A stretch of DNA of 64,000 bases from Psettodes erumei (taxonomy: Eukaryota; Chordata; Actinopteri; Pleuronectiformes; Psettodidae): NCBI GenBank assembly GCA_016785225.1, contig JAFBJZ010000916.1, positions 282,703 through 346,702 on the forward strand. Reading direction: 5' to 3'. This document shows, piece by piece, positions 12,901 to 27,900 of the stretch. Within the stretch, counting starts at the first letter, position 1, and every line of letters begins with the position of its first letter. The translations under genes were made by a program, and so were the position numbers. Under the pieces are notes generated by a model. It was not told the origin of the DNA, did not search any database, and was given only the letters and a program-made list of their open reading frames with translations.

Positions 12901-15900
12901 TGTAAAGACAGTCAGTGCGTTCACCCTGTGCCAATAATGGCCAGTAAGATGATTTACCAGTCTGCAATTTTAAAACATCAAATTTAACATAATATTTAAA
13001 TAGATTAGAAAAATAATATAAATAATGTAATCCACCACATATCATTCTAGAAAAAAAGTAGCTGTGTTAATTTATAATAGTAATTTGACCCAGAGGCAGT
13101 TAATACAAATCCCTGTTGTTTTTATTCGCTACCAACCCAGGAGCCCCAGCTGATGCTTATGTGTCACCATGTAGTCTTTGGTTGTGATTTTGAGCCCGCC
13201 CCCCCCTCCAGCCTCGCCACAGAGAGAGTCTCATGGTCTGCCTTCGTGATATCTCACGTCATTCATTCCTCGATAGTGTTTGCTCATACAAGAATTGTAA
13301 TTTTTTAGAAAGCTGTTTGCCAGGGGCATGGATGCTGTCAGGGGGTTGTAAGGATTTACAGAGACGACCACAACCCACAGCACATCCGGCCAAGACCTCA
13401 GACGTTTGACTTCAGGTCCGGCAGAGGAGTCAGTGACGTCAGTAAAGAGATATAGAGTTTTAAAGCGACGTTCAGAAGGTCATCTTTGAGGCGCTCTCTG
13501 ATGTGCAAGCTTTATAAGCACACAGTCTAAGCCCCCTTCCTTTCCGTCTTTATGTTGTGTATTTGATTTATTTGTCAGTATCAGTAAGTAGTATTTTGTC
13601 TGTATGTTCATATATGAATGTATATGAGAAGTGTGTGTTTGTGCAGGTATACTGTACGTATGGTATACTTGAATTTCTGCTCATACAAATCCAAAGTCCG
13701 TTTGACTTTCCAAAGACTAGCGTAATTACAACTCGGTGAAAATTGTATACAGCTTTATATTTTTAGACCGGTATAGTATCATTTATTGTGAATCTAATAT
13801 AATCATTGAAGTACGATAAGGCTGTGAGACTTTGTTGATTTGTATGGTCAAACACACAGAAACATACAACAAAACCAGGGGGGCTTAGAGAAACGTGGCA
13901 GATGTAACAGATGTGTATTTTAGATTCCTTATGCTGTGTTAATTCCTTGGCTTCAAGTGAGTTCTTTATTTCAACCTGTTATGTTGTCCTTCCCCCTGCC
14001 CCACACTGGAAATCAACCTCCTACACAGGGTCCAAGGGTTGCAGTTGAAATTCATTAAACCCTTAGAACGCTGATAATATCAGTGTCGTCTGTACTTTCA
14101 TTTACTTTGAACCACTTAGGATCACCGGCCTTTCTTTTCATTTCATCCATCTTTTTTTTTCTTTCATTATCTCTATCTTCCGTTCTTGACCCTCCTATGA
14201 TTTTATTTGTTAAGTTTCTGTGCCGTGAAATATGTGACTGTCTGTGATGTCAGAACAAAGGTAGGACGTTGGTGCAACTATACTCAGCTGTATGCTCCAC
14301 CACACTTTGTGAGGGCGCGCATCATGAGGAGTATAGAGTTGCATACAGCCTTCTAAGGGTTCAGTCAATAAGAGATCACACCTGCCTGTACGCTGCAGTC
14401 GATCATTCATAGTCGGGTTGGAGAAGTACGGCCCTGTCAGGCCTGATGTGCTCAGGAAACTTACAGCATCAAAAATCAAACATGAATGTTTTGACATTGT
14501 CTGGAAATAGGGAGGAAATGTGCACATAGTTTTATTTTAATATCCTTTTTTTCTTAATTTGTACATTATAAACCGAACAGAACAGAACCTGGTTAAACGC
14601 TCTTAGAAAATCCATTTCAAGGTGTTTTTTATTTTAAGAGCATTGGAAATGTTTAGGACAGGTTTAGGACAGCTCATAGTCTTTGGTTCTTTGACAGTGC
14701 CTGCACTAGGATACTTTTGAGAAAATCATCTTTAAGTTCAGTATTTCAAGTTAATGTGTGGTGACCAGCTTCTACTCTGTGCTTCATTGACTGTGTTTAA
14801 CAGCCACTGATTGTCACTGCCAATCACGTACGGTCTGATCTGCATGTAACAACAAAAAACCCCTGTACTTACACCCTGTCTAACCCCAGTGCGGTGCCTG
14901 TACTGTTGTACATGCTACACTGCAAGCTGTGTATATGTACATGTGCATACAGTGCGTGCTGGTGTGCATATATATACATATATATATATATATATATCTG
15001 TTGTCAGATGGATTAGCGTGTACATGCGTGCATGTGTGCATACACAAGAAGAAAATCTAGACTAAACATTAATCACTAGAGAAGAAGTCGCTTTGGTGCC
15101 TTGTGTTTGCGATCATGCACAATTATTGATCCAGAAGCTATAAACACGTCCTAATTGTTTCTTTTTTCTCTCTCCTTCTTTGTTCCCAACCTCTCTATCT
15201 CTCACTCATCTTCATCCCCCCAATCGTTTTATACCGTACAACATTGCATCTCCCCCTCTCTGTCCTGTCTTTCTTTGTCTCCGTTTCTGAGCAGCAGATC
15301 CAGGCTCCCACCCCCCAGCCATCCCCAGGACCCCCTCTCACCCCTACCACCTCCCAACCAGCTCCCCCGGGGGCCACCCAACAAGTAAGACCGCCACAAG
15401 TAAACGACAGGAGAAACCAGTACATCATAGTCACTTTTCCACCTCTCTTCCCTTTTCCCCTGATACTATCAGTTTTCACACACTTGATGTCCACACCCCA
15501 AAACAGATAAAGTAGAAACAGATCCACCCTATTTTGTAATAACTCGGATGGCAGCTCTCTCTTTGAAGTTGTTGCCTTTACTTCAAGGTAGCTAGTCCCA
15601 CAGAGCTGGCTCACGGCCTGCATTGATACCACAGTCTTTTTGAAGAGCCGCTGTTTGCCTCCAGCACACACACCACTGCCGCAAACTAAGTGCAGCCCCA
15701 AACCCGATTTGATTTCACATGAGACTGGATGTTAATTGGAGATCAAATGTTTCTCGTCAGGGGAAGATTGAGTGTAAAACAAAGCAGCCAGTCTCCACCC
15801 AATTATATTCGCCGCGCTTATGTAACAGTTGCGTTCCAAACCTTTATACACCTTTATGCATTTCACAAAAGGTTCGTTTTTTGCTAACACTATAACATGA

Positions 15901-15958
15901 CTGGGAAATGCACTAATTAAAAAAAGATGTGAATGTTAACATTCATACCTTCTCCCTC

Positions 15959-15999
<41 letters not shown>

Positions 16000-18900
16000 A
16001 GGTCATGTCATCCAGTCAGAATAGTACATCAATTCAGAGTCCCACACACACAACTCTGCCACAGGCCCCTGCACAGGTACAGCAACTCTTTTAATACCTG
16101 TACACTGTGTGCAGTACTTACTGTAATAGACACATTCCAACTGCATTGAAGCTAGCACTATATACTTTGTAGAAGATATATAATACATGGAGGCCACAGA
16201 GATAAATATGGAAAGGTACATGTGCAGATGTTTGCACACCCACATTCAGTGAATTAGCTTCACATTCAATGGAGATTTAGCAAAGCTGTCGCTAAAATTA
16301 CCACAGGAATTTTCAATTTGTCAGGAGAAGCATCTCTGGGAAGCAACTTGGGAAATATGGGGATAAAACTGACAAACAGCATCCAGACAGTGACAAGCAC
16401 ACACATGACACAAATGTCAAAAAATAGAACAGAAGATTAAAGATCACGTTATGGTCGTGCTCGGTGTAATTGTTGCATGTTTTTGCGCAACCTGCCTCGG
16501 TTCTTGTTAGTCTTCTTTAAACTTTGCTTACTCAGCTTGTTTCTTCTGTTTTTCTTTCCATTCTCTGGCTCGCTCATCGGCATGCTGCCTGTTTGTCACC
16601 TGGGTTTGTTTTTATATGTGTGTTCCCACACGCCTACTTACGTATGTCTGTCTGTCTGCACGAACGGACATATGTTCATGGTTTCCCTCACAAAACGGAT
16701 GGGTGTGTGTGTGTGTGTGTTTAGTTGTGTGACCTCAGTCCATCTCCCAGTATAGAACACCTGTATCTTCTGTACCAAGCCGCTCAGCTAGCTCTGGTTC
16801 AGGTACTGTGATGTAATGCAGTGTATGTGGACATACTGTACGTGCCTGTGTGTGTCTGGCCTCATCTGTCTGAATCTGTCACAAAAAACAATATTCCCTC
16901 TTGTTTTTGTGCCTATAAATCGTATAAATCGCTCTGTCTTGTGTTGATGCCCGTAGTTTGTAGTTTTCCTGTGTTCGACCCCAGATGCTCAAACTGACCG
17001 TCTGATTAAAAGCATGGATGCAAACACATGGAAGCGAAGACAGGTAATATTTCTAGGATCAGAACCGATGAACAGCGGAAGGTTTTTAAAGGCATCAAGT
17101 CATAGATCATTTTTTAGCAGGTGAGCTAAAAGGCTAACATTTGAATAGGTTTTTAGCCCCATGTCCCCATCTGTCACGTGGTATTAACAAAGCGTCGCCC
17201 ATCTGCACTGCACAAAGTGTTTGCTTGGTCTTTCACCACCTTTAAAACTGTGTTGTCCACTGTCTGTAGAGGTTTTGCTTGCATGGTCTTGGATCGGTGT
17301 GTGTTTTACACGATTGTCATGTCGCCAAAGTTGTCGTCATTAATGGCCTCGGCCTAAGTTCCAGTTGTCTTGCTTGGGAAAATGAAATAGGGCGTCGAGC
17401 ATGTCGAGTCGAGCGTGCCAGTAACGGGTCAGTGAACTATCGGTGGCTCTTTCCTCTGGAGTCTTGATTTGGACATGATTTGTCATGGAGACCGCTGAAG
17501 ACTCACAAGCCGACAGATCCATTGTCTGCTGTGCTCTAAGGCACGTTCATCTTCTGACGTGAGGCCTTCGTGGTCTGTTCGATGAAACAGTAAAGACCAT
17601 CCTCAGCTCACTGTACCAAGGTGACTGGCTGCAGTCTGTCTATGCACAGCTGATCACCTGACGGGTTTATCTACTTCCTCGTCCTTCCTTTGACATTGCC
17701 CATTTCCTTTTCTCAATTCTTACCCATCCTCTTGCCTCACCTGCCCCCCTCCCCCTTTCCTCCTCTTCCTCTTTCTGGCCCTTCCTCCTCTTCTCAGCCC
17801 AGTGTAACTCCGTCTACCTCTACTGCAACGCTCCCTTCCCTGACGCGATCCCTTCCTATTACAATGCTGACAGCGGGCTTGGCTTCCCCACCTTCTCCTC
17901 TGCCACTCCCTACTGGGGTGGTGCCTACTATTGTTTCCCCTCCTCCTCCTCCTCCTCCTCCTCTTCCTCCTGTGCCCACAACTGTGCCTCAGCCATTGGC
18001 CACCGTGGTGCCAATCATCAGTGTAGTCACCGCCCCGCCTGATACTCCCTTGGAAGCCCCTCCCCAGGTACTGGTTATCGAAGGTCAAACCACCCAAGTG
18101 GATGTCATGTCCCTGTTCGATGTGCTCACCTGTGTCGAAGTTAAACGGTGCTGCCAGGATCCATTCGCTTGTAGTTCGTACTTTTTTCTTTTTTGAACTT
18201 CATATTGCGTTCCAGCTTCCCCATTCCTCCTCAGGTAACTCACAAAGATGTCAGTACAGCAGGCCGCGAGTTTCAGTAATTACTTTGATAACCGGCCTAC
18301 AATCAACCTGTTATGTAAAAGTTTGGGGAATCCAGGTTGTTATGTGGCGAAACTTAATTAAATGGATCCAATTTTGAAAACAGAAACAGCAGTGGCAACA
18401 CCCTTGGTCTGTTACGACATCTGCGGTTCATAGGTTGCTCACCACGGATTTATTCAAAATAACCAGTTAGGTGTTATTTGTTGTTTAATAGCTTGCCTGG
18501 CTTGGTTGAAGCGTAGCAACGTTGATTTATTTATCAGTGGGAAAAAGAAAGAAGAAAGAGCCACAGTCAAATAGTGATTACTGGAAAAGTTTCCAGAGTT
18601 GTTCGTGTGATGTCACTGAGACAGTTAAAAACACAGCATTGATTGGTCCACAAATAACCGCTGTTTAATCGAATCCTTCTATCCCTGTCAGCAGATTTAT
18701 GTTTGCTGCAGCCTCAGATGAACTCCTCATTCAGACCACTTGTTTTTTTATTTTTCTTAGTCATTACTTATAGACCTTAACTATGAGACAAGGTTGCATG
18801 TGTTATTGGAAATACTGTTTGCATCTAGTACATAAGATACCTTTTTTTGTGGCAGCTCTGTCTTTGCTTCTTTTGTTCAGTGCTTTTTTTTAGTTGTTGT

Positions 18901-21900
18901 TTGTCCCATTTCTGCATCGCTGGTTTCCCACTTCCTTTTTGTCACACTTTTCTTATATGCAATGCTTTCCTGCTGTACTTCCCCGGTGTTGGTGGTTATT
19001 CATACACGAGTGCGTATGTATGTGCATTTTAATGTGCCTGTGTGTGTGTTCAGTCTGCCTCTCAGTCTTCAGAGCTGTCCCATTCCCAGCTACAGCCGCC
19101 TCAAGCTCTTTCATCCATAGAGAGGTAAGAAACAGTCAAAATCAAATGTCCCTGATCACATTCGGTCTTTTTCACACTTTCCCTCCCTCAGTTCCCATTT
19201 CCCTTCTTTGTGTGTAATTAAATGTGGCTTCCTACTCCCCTGTGCACATCCAGCGGCCACTCGGAGACTTCAGGGCTGAGTGACGGCAACGAAGGAGGAG
19301 GGGGAGGTCGCCACGAAGGGCGTTCCACCAAGCGCCACCAGAGACGCTCCATACGAAGCCGATCACGCCACGAGAAGATCTCCAAGGCCAAACTCAATGT
19401 CCTCAATGTAATGGCGACACACACAAATCCTTTAATGTGTGCTGCACCCACTGTTGGCATTATTCTGAAACATTTGACTGAGACACTCTTCTGGTTGTGT
19501 GCTGCACCTATGTGGTTGTGCTCTTGCACGTAGATATCCAACCGAGGAGACAGGGTAGCAGAGTGTCAGCTGGACACCCACAACAGGAAGATGGTGACCT
19601 TCCGGTTTGACCTGGATGGCGACAACCCCGAGGAGATCGCCCAGATCATGGTGCACTTCATTTTCTCCACTCCCCTCTCTTTCTTCATTTACGCTCTTCT
19701 TACATCATAATTATGCGTCAAAGGCTCTATATTAGGCTGGAATGCTGCTTCGCATGCCAGAGCGCGTGTTGTCCACTCTCTGTCATCCAAAACCACACAA
19801 GTACACATAATTGGCTTTGCCCTCGTCCGTGCACTTCCACTGAGAGCGACGTCACCAGGTTCACTCATGAGGCACAATAACACCTCTGCAGAGACACACT
19901 GGCTTGCATGGCACCTGTCACATATTGTACGCAAACATCTGGCGCCGATGTTTTCCCATCTTGTGTGTGTCGTGTGTGCCTCCAGGTCCAGAGTGAGTTC
20001 ATCCTGGAGAGTGAGAGGGAGTCGTTCATCGAGCAGGTCAGGGAGGTGATAGAGAATGCTGATGAGAGGGGTCTGGAAAGAGACACAAGTAGCCAGGTAA
20101 ACACAACACAAGAGCCTCTCTTTCTTTCTTGGTTTTAAAGTTGTAGCAGCAGATAAGATACCTGTGCACCTGGTTTCTTTCTGTCACCGTTGATCGTTCA
20201 GTCCTTACAGCATGTTGTCATATTGATCCGCAGATGACAGGCGACATGGAGCAGCAGATTCCTGCTATATCTGTCCCCATGCCAGGTGAAAAATAAAGGT
20301 TCTGATATTAGTGTTGTTATCCTCCGGGAGATTAAGTAATGGTAACCCAGCGTGACACCTTCCCTCTCAGACATCCCTCCCAGTGCAGCAGCACAAGTGG
20401 TCCATTCAGCGGGGCGGCGGTTCATCGTCAGCCCCGTACCCGAAGCCAGGTTGAAGGAGCAGATGGTTCACACGTCTCCTTCTCCTTCCCCTTCTCCTGC
20501 TCCTCCTGTTGAAATGGGTAAGGGTTGCTGAGGGTTGCTGAGTTGTTTTATTCTCCAATGTACAAATGGGAGTTTGTTTACAGCCCATCTGATCATTTGA
20601 CTACTAATGTTGTTTCTGCCTGTTGTACTCAGCTGATGTTGATGAAACAAGTTTGTCATAACATTTAAAGATGTCATCTCTCAGATGACCGGAGTGAAAA
20701 TATAAAAATAAGACTCAGGTTTCTGTGTGTGTCAAACACACCTAAAGTTAAAGGCAAATGGCGGTGTACTCTTTGACAGTGTGTCATCCACACACACACG
20801 CACGCATACACACACTTATCAAATTAAGCTGTAATGCTTTTAGAGGAAATTGCCAAACTGTTCTTTCCAAATGCAATAACACAGCGGCATTTATTTAATT
20901 TGATAGCGTAGGATCTTCTGGTGGAACACTGGAGCATAAATATATAATGGACATTATTGGAATTTAAACATTAATCTATCACAATATATTTTCAAAAAAT
21001 GCCTTTTGCATTACACAGCGTTCAAAATGTTATGAGTAACAAAATGTAAAATCAGACGTTTTTTCCCTTTTATTTCTGATGTTCTGAATAATGCAAAAGA
21101 GAAATATGGTGTATTTTATGAGTGGATTTACAAATCTTAGGAGGGAAGAGGTAAGAGAACTGGGCCACATCATTATGACTGAAGGTCAACAAACTCACAG
21201 GTGGTTACATGGTCACACGGCCTTGACACGTATGTTGTGTGGCACTCTGCTGGCAACGACGCGACTAACTCACCGGGGAAGATGTCTGGGATTGTGGATT
21301 AAGATACTGACTCTGTCGTCTCCCGTTTCCTCCAGCTTCAGCTCAATCACAGACTCCAGGCCAAGGTTTGGTTTTGTCCCAGTCTGCGGGAGCAGTCAGC
21401 TTACAACAGGCCTTCTCTGAGCTCAGACAGAATCAGTTTGATGCGGGACCCAGCACCGCCCCAGCCTCCATCCACTCCACCCACCCACTCCTACAGCCTG
21501 CAGCTGCCCCCGTCCCTTCGCAGGCTAGCACAGTCGCCTCTGCTGTTGATGCTGCTGCTGGGCTGGTCCCCTCTAATATAAACAAGGCCCAGGAGCAGGT
21601 CTTGGATGCCTCTCTTCCTCCGCCCTCCTCGTCCTCCACCCCCTCCTCTGTGTCCGCTGCCCGTCTCAGTCCTCCTAGTTCCTCCTCTCCTCCACCTACT
21701 GCGGTGAATCAGCCCATCCTTCAGTCGCAGGTACCATCACAGCCAGGGATGCAGACTGCGTCCCAGCCACAGGGACAGGTCCAGATCCAGGGACAAGCAC
21801 AAATTCAGCCCCAGGCTTTCACCCTGCCTCAGTCCCAAACAGTCTCTGCTGTCATCGCTACTTCAGTACCTTCCACTTTACCACCGGCAAGCATTCCCAG

Positions 21901-24900
21901 CATCCCCCGACGATGCTCCCTTCCCCTCCTCTGACCCAGACTGTTCCCCCTGTATCTTCCCCTCCCTCCTCCACTCACACAGCCAGCGAAGTCTGCTCCA
22001 ATCATCCATCAGTCTCCCCCACCTCATCCTCTTCTCCGTCCCTCTCCTCCTCTGTCATCCCCACCACTGCCATCCCAGGCCCCCAGCTCGCTCCGAGTGG
22101 CACCTCCTACCCCAATCCCACTCCCTCCTCCTCCGCCTCTTCCTCCTCTACTGTGGGGCTTCAGCCTGTGACCACAAATGTCCCTTCAGTCCAGCCAACC
22201 TTGGTCCATTCTCAGCCGCAGACAGCAGCCCTGCCTGGGCAGACGCACACACACTGTGGGGAATGTGATGCAAGGTGAGGGGTGATTGATTGTCTTTATT
22301 TAGTCCCATTACTTATTTATTCATTCATTCATCAGAGCCGACCTTCTCACTTGTTTGAAGGGAACTGGTCGAACACCCACACAGTCCTCATGAGAAGAGG
22401 CTTTGTGTATGTAGTTGTCGGAAATACTTGAAGAAAAGAAATGCTCAAGATTTTAAAAAAAAGTTTTCAGGGACATTTCAAAACTGTAAAACATTCATTT
22501 CTCAGATGTGAGGCATCTGCTGAGTCCCAGGGCAAACCGGACGACATCCAAGCTCTGGAGAAGAAGCTGCGCTCTCTCTTCATGGACCTGGGCGGAGGGG
22601 TGCCCTCCACCCAGGGAGACATCTTACCTGCTGACCCTGCCTCTGGAGCCTCTGCGGCAGGCACCTCGTCCCCGATGGGGCCCAGCGCTACCTCCACCCC
22701 TTCTGTTACCACACCTGGCTCCAGCCTGCCAGCCAACCCTCCTCAGCCCCCCTCCAGCCTAGCACTGGGGTCACTGGGGTCACCTGCACCAGTTCAGGGC
22801 CCTGGGACACCTATTTCCACCCCTGTACAGACTGGTGGGTAGAAGAATACGTCAATGTGTTTATGCCAGTGTTCATCATAGTGTAATGTCATTTTTACGA
22901 TGTTGTTTTCTAACTCTGATGATTTCAATTTCTGCAGTCATCCCAGCCTCATCCTTTGGCCAGACCACTCCATCAAAAACCCCCTTATCCAGGGTACCGG
23001 TGAGTGATACAGTTTTGCATTACATAAAAATATTAGTTCATTTCATCTTGAGTTATACCATTAATATTTATTTAATTATGCAGTTAGGGAGCATGTGCAT
23101 GTGCTAAGGAGAAACTCACAAGCTAATTTTCACTATTGCACCATTTAAGTGTAGGTAGCCACCAATAATTGAACGTTCAGGAATTCTAGGTGTTCCAACA
23201 TGTTTCTACTCATTTTCCTCATCAACTCATCTCGCATGGTAATTACTTTTAACATTCTCCCCACCGAACACTGTTCTTGTAACCTCCTCTTTTCCCCCGT
23301 TCTGTTCTTTCCATCACCTCTCTTTCTCTGGGATTAGGCCAGTTCTCCTCCTTCAGAACTCCTGCCATCCTTCCCAAGACCTTGTCTACAGGTGTTTGTT
23401 TTGTTTATTTTGTACTCAGTATTAGTGCTGCAGTGTTAATGTATTTTATAAATCAGCTTCTGCTTATAGGAATTCTGCTTGATTCAGAATGTGTAAAAGC
23501 TCATAATGCATATTAAATACTTTACTACTTAGAGATACTGTATCAAAGCCTAGCTTCACATGATAAAACCCTGAAAGGAGACAGAAAAACATCAAGAACC
23601 TCAAACTCAACTCAAACATTTCATCTAATACCTATCATAACCCAAACTGACTTCAAAAGAAGATAATTACATCCTAAATACACATTAGAATAACTGACAA
23701 CAGAACTTAAAAGAAGAACATTGCATCATATAAATACATTATATTACATGTTAATGCGTGTTCTTAAAAAATAATTCTGAAAGATGGAAAGCCATTGTCA
23801 GAAAGGAATAATGATAGAAGATGAAAGAAAAAAATTAGGAGGTAGCTCGCCGAGAGGCAGGTGAAGAGAAAGGGCGAGAGACATTGAAATATAACTGGAC
23901 TGGACTGGAGAGGGACAGAGGCAGCAGCAGTCGGACAGGCAGAGGACGAGGACGAGGTACCTCAGGGCAGAGAGACGATGAACTCTTTTAATCTCCGCAC
24001 TGTTTTGTTGTGGCTGTGAAAGTCGCTGACCTGAAATAGACATTCAGTTTAACTGGAGCGGCACACCGAACTGAGAGACGTGACTTGCAGCTCCTTTATG
24101 AAAGACCAGACCCGCTGAGTTCGCCGACCCTCACCTCCCGTCTCTTATGTAACTCCCATGGGCGAGACGTGTCCCCTTTGGTTAAGATAATCCGACTGTC
24201 ATCAAAGCTCACAAGAGACTGGATTTTAATGAATTGTTTCTTTAAAAATTCTGTTAAAATGCTCAAGTTAAATTGGAAGTGAAATTTGGAGTAATGATGC
24301 TTTTTTTAAAGTTGCGACTTTGAAAAAAGAACACAGTGTGAGGCATCACAAAATGTTAGATTCAGAGAAGACCGAAATTGCTTAAGTCCAGTTTTTCTTG
24401 AAATCATTGACTTGAATAACAGAAATTTGTAGAATCATAAAATCACATCTGCTGAAAATTTAATGAATGATCATATAAACAATATTGCCGAGCTGTAGTA
24501 GCTACACATGTCCTTTTGGCTGATCTGTGCTCATGTTGCTAATCTGCTAATCAGCAAGTGTGCGTGTATGTATGTGTATCTAAAAGTGTATCTGTCCTTC
24601 ATCAGTCCCAGCAGCCTCTGGAGGACCTGGACGCTCAGTTGAGGAGAGCACTGAGCCCGGAGACTGTCCCTGTGAGCACACACACACAGGTGAACTCACA
24701 CATGTTCACATGTTATCCTGACGCCTGCTGCTGACTTTGTGTGTATGTACTGTTTCAGTCACACTGCCCTATATTAAACCACTCCTCTCTCATTGCCAAC
24801 CCCAGGCCTCTCACAGTGGCTTACCTGCAGCGGGACAACCAAGTATGTATACTACTGTAACAATAATTTAATAAACTTGAGTATTTTGAGTGTCGGACTT

Positions 24901-27900
24901 GTCTCAGTGTCAGTTTTTTTTATTTGTAACATCTGTCTTTCAGTACCCTTCTCTCTGGATGAAGAAACTGCATCCTCCTCTGCTGCTCCTCTTCCTCCTG
25001 GCGGTGGAATTAAACTTGGAAGATTTCAGGTAAATCCTCTTTCATGCTAAAGACCATACATGAATATGTACCAGCCTTATACAAAAGTGTATTGACAACT
25101 TCTTATTCCTATCATTCCAACTCCTTAGGTCTCATTGGCCACTGAAGAGCCTCCAGTCCAACGCCCGGCCTGCACTGAATCGTCCTCCACCACCTCCCCA
25201 TCCTCGTCCTCTTCATCCTCGTCCTCCAGTCTCTCCAGCCCGGAGAACACACTGCACAAGGACTCCCTGTCTCCTCTGAGAGCCGGAGCAGGACAAGAAG
25301 GAGACATCGTGGATGGCCCCCCGCAAAGAAACCTGGGAGGATCCCACCAACCCTCCCCCATCATATCCCCCTGCCCGTCTCCTAAGCCCACCGCTACCAT
25401 CGGACGCTTCCAGGTATTTCCTGTTTTTCACTCTTGTAGTTTAATGGGTGAGTGGTCGCAGTCCTGCAAATGCAGCACAAATGATAAAACAGGCACTCTC
25501 AGTGCTGTGTTTTGGGCTAAAATGGCCAATAAACACATATATTTTTCCAAATTTAACTTCTTTACAACCACATTTAAAGACCCCTCCCTGTCCTACATTT
25601 CAGGTCACCACCAACCCTGAGGCCCGTGTTGGCAGATTCTCGGTCAGTCGTGCCCAGGAGCAGAGCCTCGAGTCCACGCAGACCCCTCCACCCGCTGCCC
25701 AGGCTTCTAATGGCCCCAGAGGTCCCGGGCAGATTTTGACTCCAGACTCTGCTCACAAAGCCTCCCTGCCGAGTCTGAACAACAACTCCTTCAATAACTC
25801 CTACATCAGCAGTGACAACGACTCCGAATTTGAGGATGAAGACTTCAAACGCGAAGTCAACCGCCTCAGAGAAAAGTAAATTTTCTATTATTATCTATTA
25901 TCTATTATCTATTATTATCTAAATTTTCCCTATTCAAAGACCTGAGAGGGAAGCTCTTCCTAGAAAACTAGGCCCTCATCCTTCAACCTCATTAGTTCCT
26001 TCTTTTTACCTGTCAACAATTTATGCCCAATATTTATTATTCTGTCTCTCTACCTCCAGGCACATGCGTGAAATTCAGGCCCTCCACTCCCGTCAGAAGG
26101 AGGAAATAGACAGTCTCTTTACCAGGCTGGGAAAGGTAACTCAGCCTTGGTTACTTCAGTGCAGACACTGAAAGCAGCGATACACAGTATGCAACAAGCA
26201 CCAATTCTTCTCTTGTTCTCATCTTAGGTTCCCCCGGCTGCAGTGCTTCCTCCAGTTATAGCTTTGACTGGCAGGAGGAGACGACCCACCAAAAGCAAAT
26301 CCTCCAAATCGTCCAGAACCAGCTCCTCGCACGGCAGCAGGAGTCCATTACAGCCAGGTAGGCCCTTGCTTAAACATTTACAATAAAGGCTCAGTTTTCT
26401 CAAATCCCAAAAGAGAGGAAAAAAAGATTATTTCCTTTACCTCTAGTTGTATCTAACCATGCTCATAATTTTTGCTCCATGAATTTCCATGAGAGACATG
26501 ATGAATCCCATGTCTTTGAAGATCCCTTGACTTACCCATCAGCCCCAGCTGTGCTTTGTGCTAAGCGCTAACTAGCAAATATTAGCACGCTAACACGGTA
26601 AACGTGTTCGATATTAGCGTGTCAAGTTAGCATTTAGCTCAAAGTGGAGCTGTGCCTTACAGACCAGCTAGCCTGGCTGTAGCTAGCCGGTCTGAGACTT
26701 ATTTAAATTTATTATTATTTACATTTGGTGAGCAACACAAATGAAGTTCAATTCACCGCACTGAAACCTGGACAGACTGAAGCAAGAAATCTCAGCATGG
26801 CTACATAGCACTGGACTTAACTGAGCTGATGTGTATTTTTTGTAACTTGGTTGAACTAACATTTTAATCCCGCTCCTGTGAACGGTAACTCACTACAGAA
26901 TAATACCTTAATCTTGAATCCACAGTCCACTGCAGCCAACATGGTCACAAACAATGATGCTAACATAACACCGTCTCTGTGTTCATGCATCCCTGTGCAT
27001 GTGCGTGTGTGTGTTTATCTGCTTGGTTACACGTGCGTGTGGGTGTGTGTGCGTGTGTGCGCTGGAACAGGCTTGAAGCTTGAAAATTTCTGACTGCTTT
27101 CCCTCGTCTGTTTTTCTCTGTGTGTGTTTGTGTGTGTGTATCGGGGGTGTCTGCGTAAATGTCTGGGGGTGACGGGTGTCTCATCTGTGTGTGTGTGCTT
27201 GTGCGTGCGTGTCTGTCTGCGTGGGTCTCTGTCCTCTGTGGTGTGTCGTTCCTCCCCTGTCCTCTCCTGCCTATGCCCTGTGCCATCTCCAGGCAGCACT
27301 TTATCCGCCCAGAGCGTCCCGACCATGTACCCCGGCCAGCTGGCTCTGTTAGCCCCAGGAGGATTAGCCGACTCGGGCAGCAGCGCTCTGCTCCAGCCCC
27401 TCAAACCCTCTCCCTCCAGCGACAACCTGTGCTCGGCCTACACCAGCGAGGCGGCGCTCTCTGTTCCCAGCCTGTGCGCTCCCACCCCAGGTAGGCACAC
27501 TGCTGGGAACTCCAGGCTGTAGCTGAGGCCTGCTACGTCACATCCCCAACAACATAAGAAACACTTAGGGAAAAGATTGAATTCACTTTGAGCTTCAGCA
27601 GCCCGCTGAGCTCTTTGCATGCAGTTGATTTGTCCTCACTCCCTCACAACAGGTCACTCCTCACCTCTGTTTCTTCCTTTCTTGGTCTCTCTCTTTCTCT
27701 CTCTCTCTCTCTGTGTAAAGCAGTGTGATGGCTAACTGACTGTTACGTTCTTTCTGTGTATCCTTCACTTGTGTCTCTTTCCTTTCCTTCCCTCTCATCC
27801 GTTCCTTTCCTGTCCTCCTCTTGTCTATTTTTCCTTCTTTCCTGTTTCTTTCTTCTGTCTCTTTGTTGCTCTCCTCTCCTCCTGTTCTCTCTCTCTCTCT

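Noticed and set aside
17720..18097. Arg/Gly-rich minus-strand frame
   Set aside because: It is the complement of the proline-rich wnk1 exon 17798-18067.
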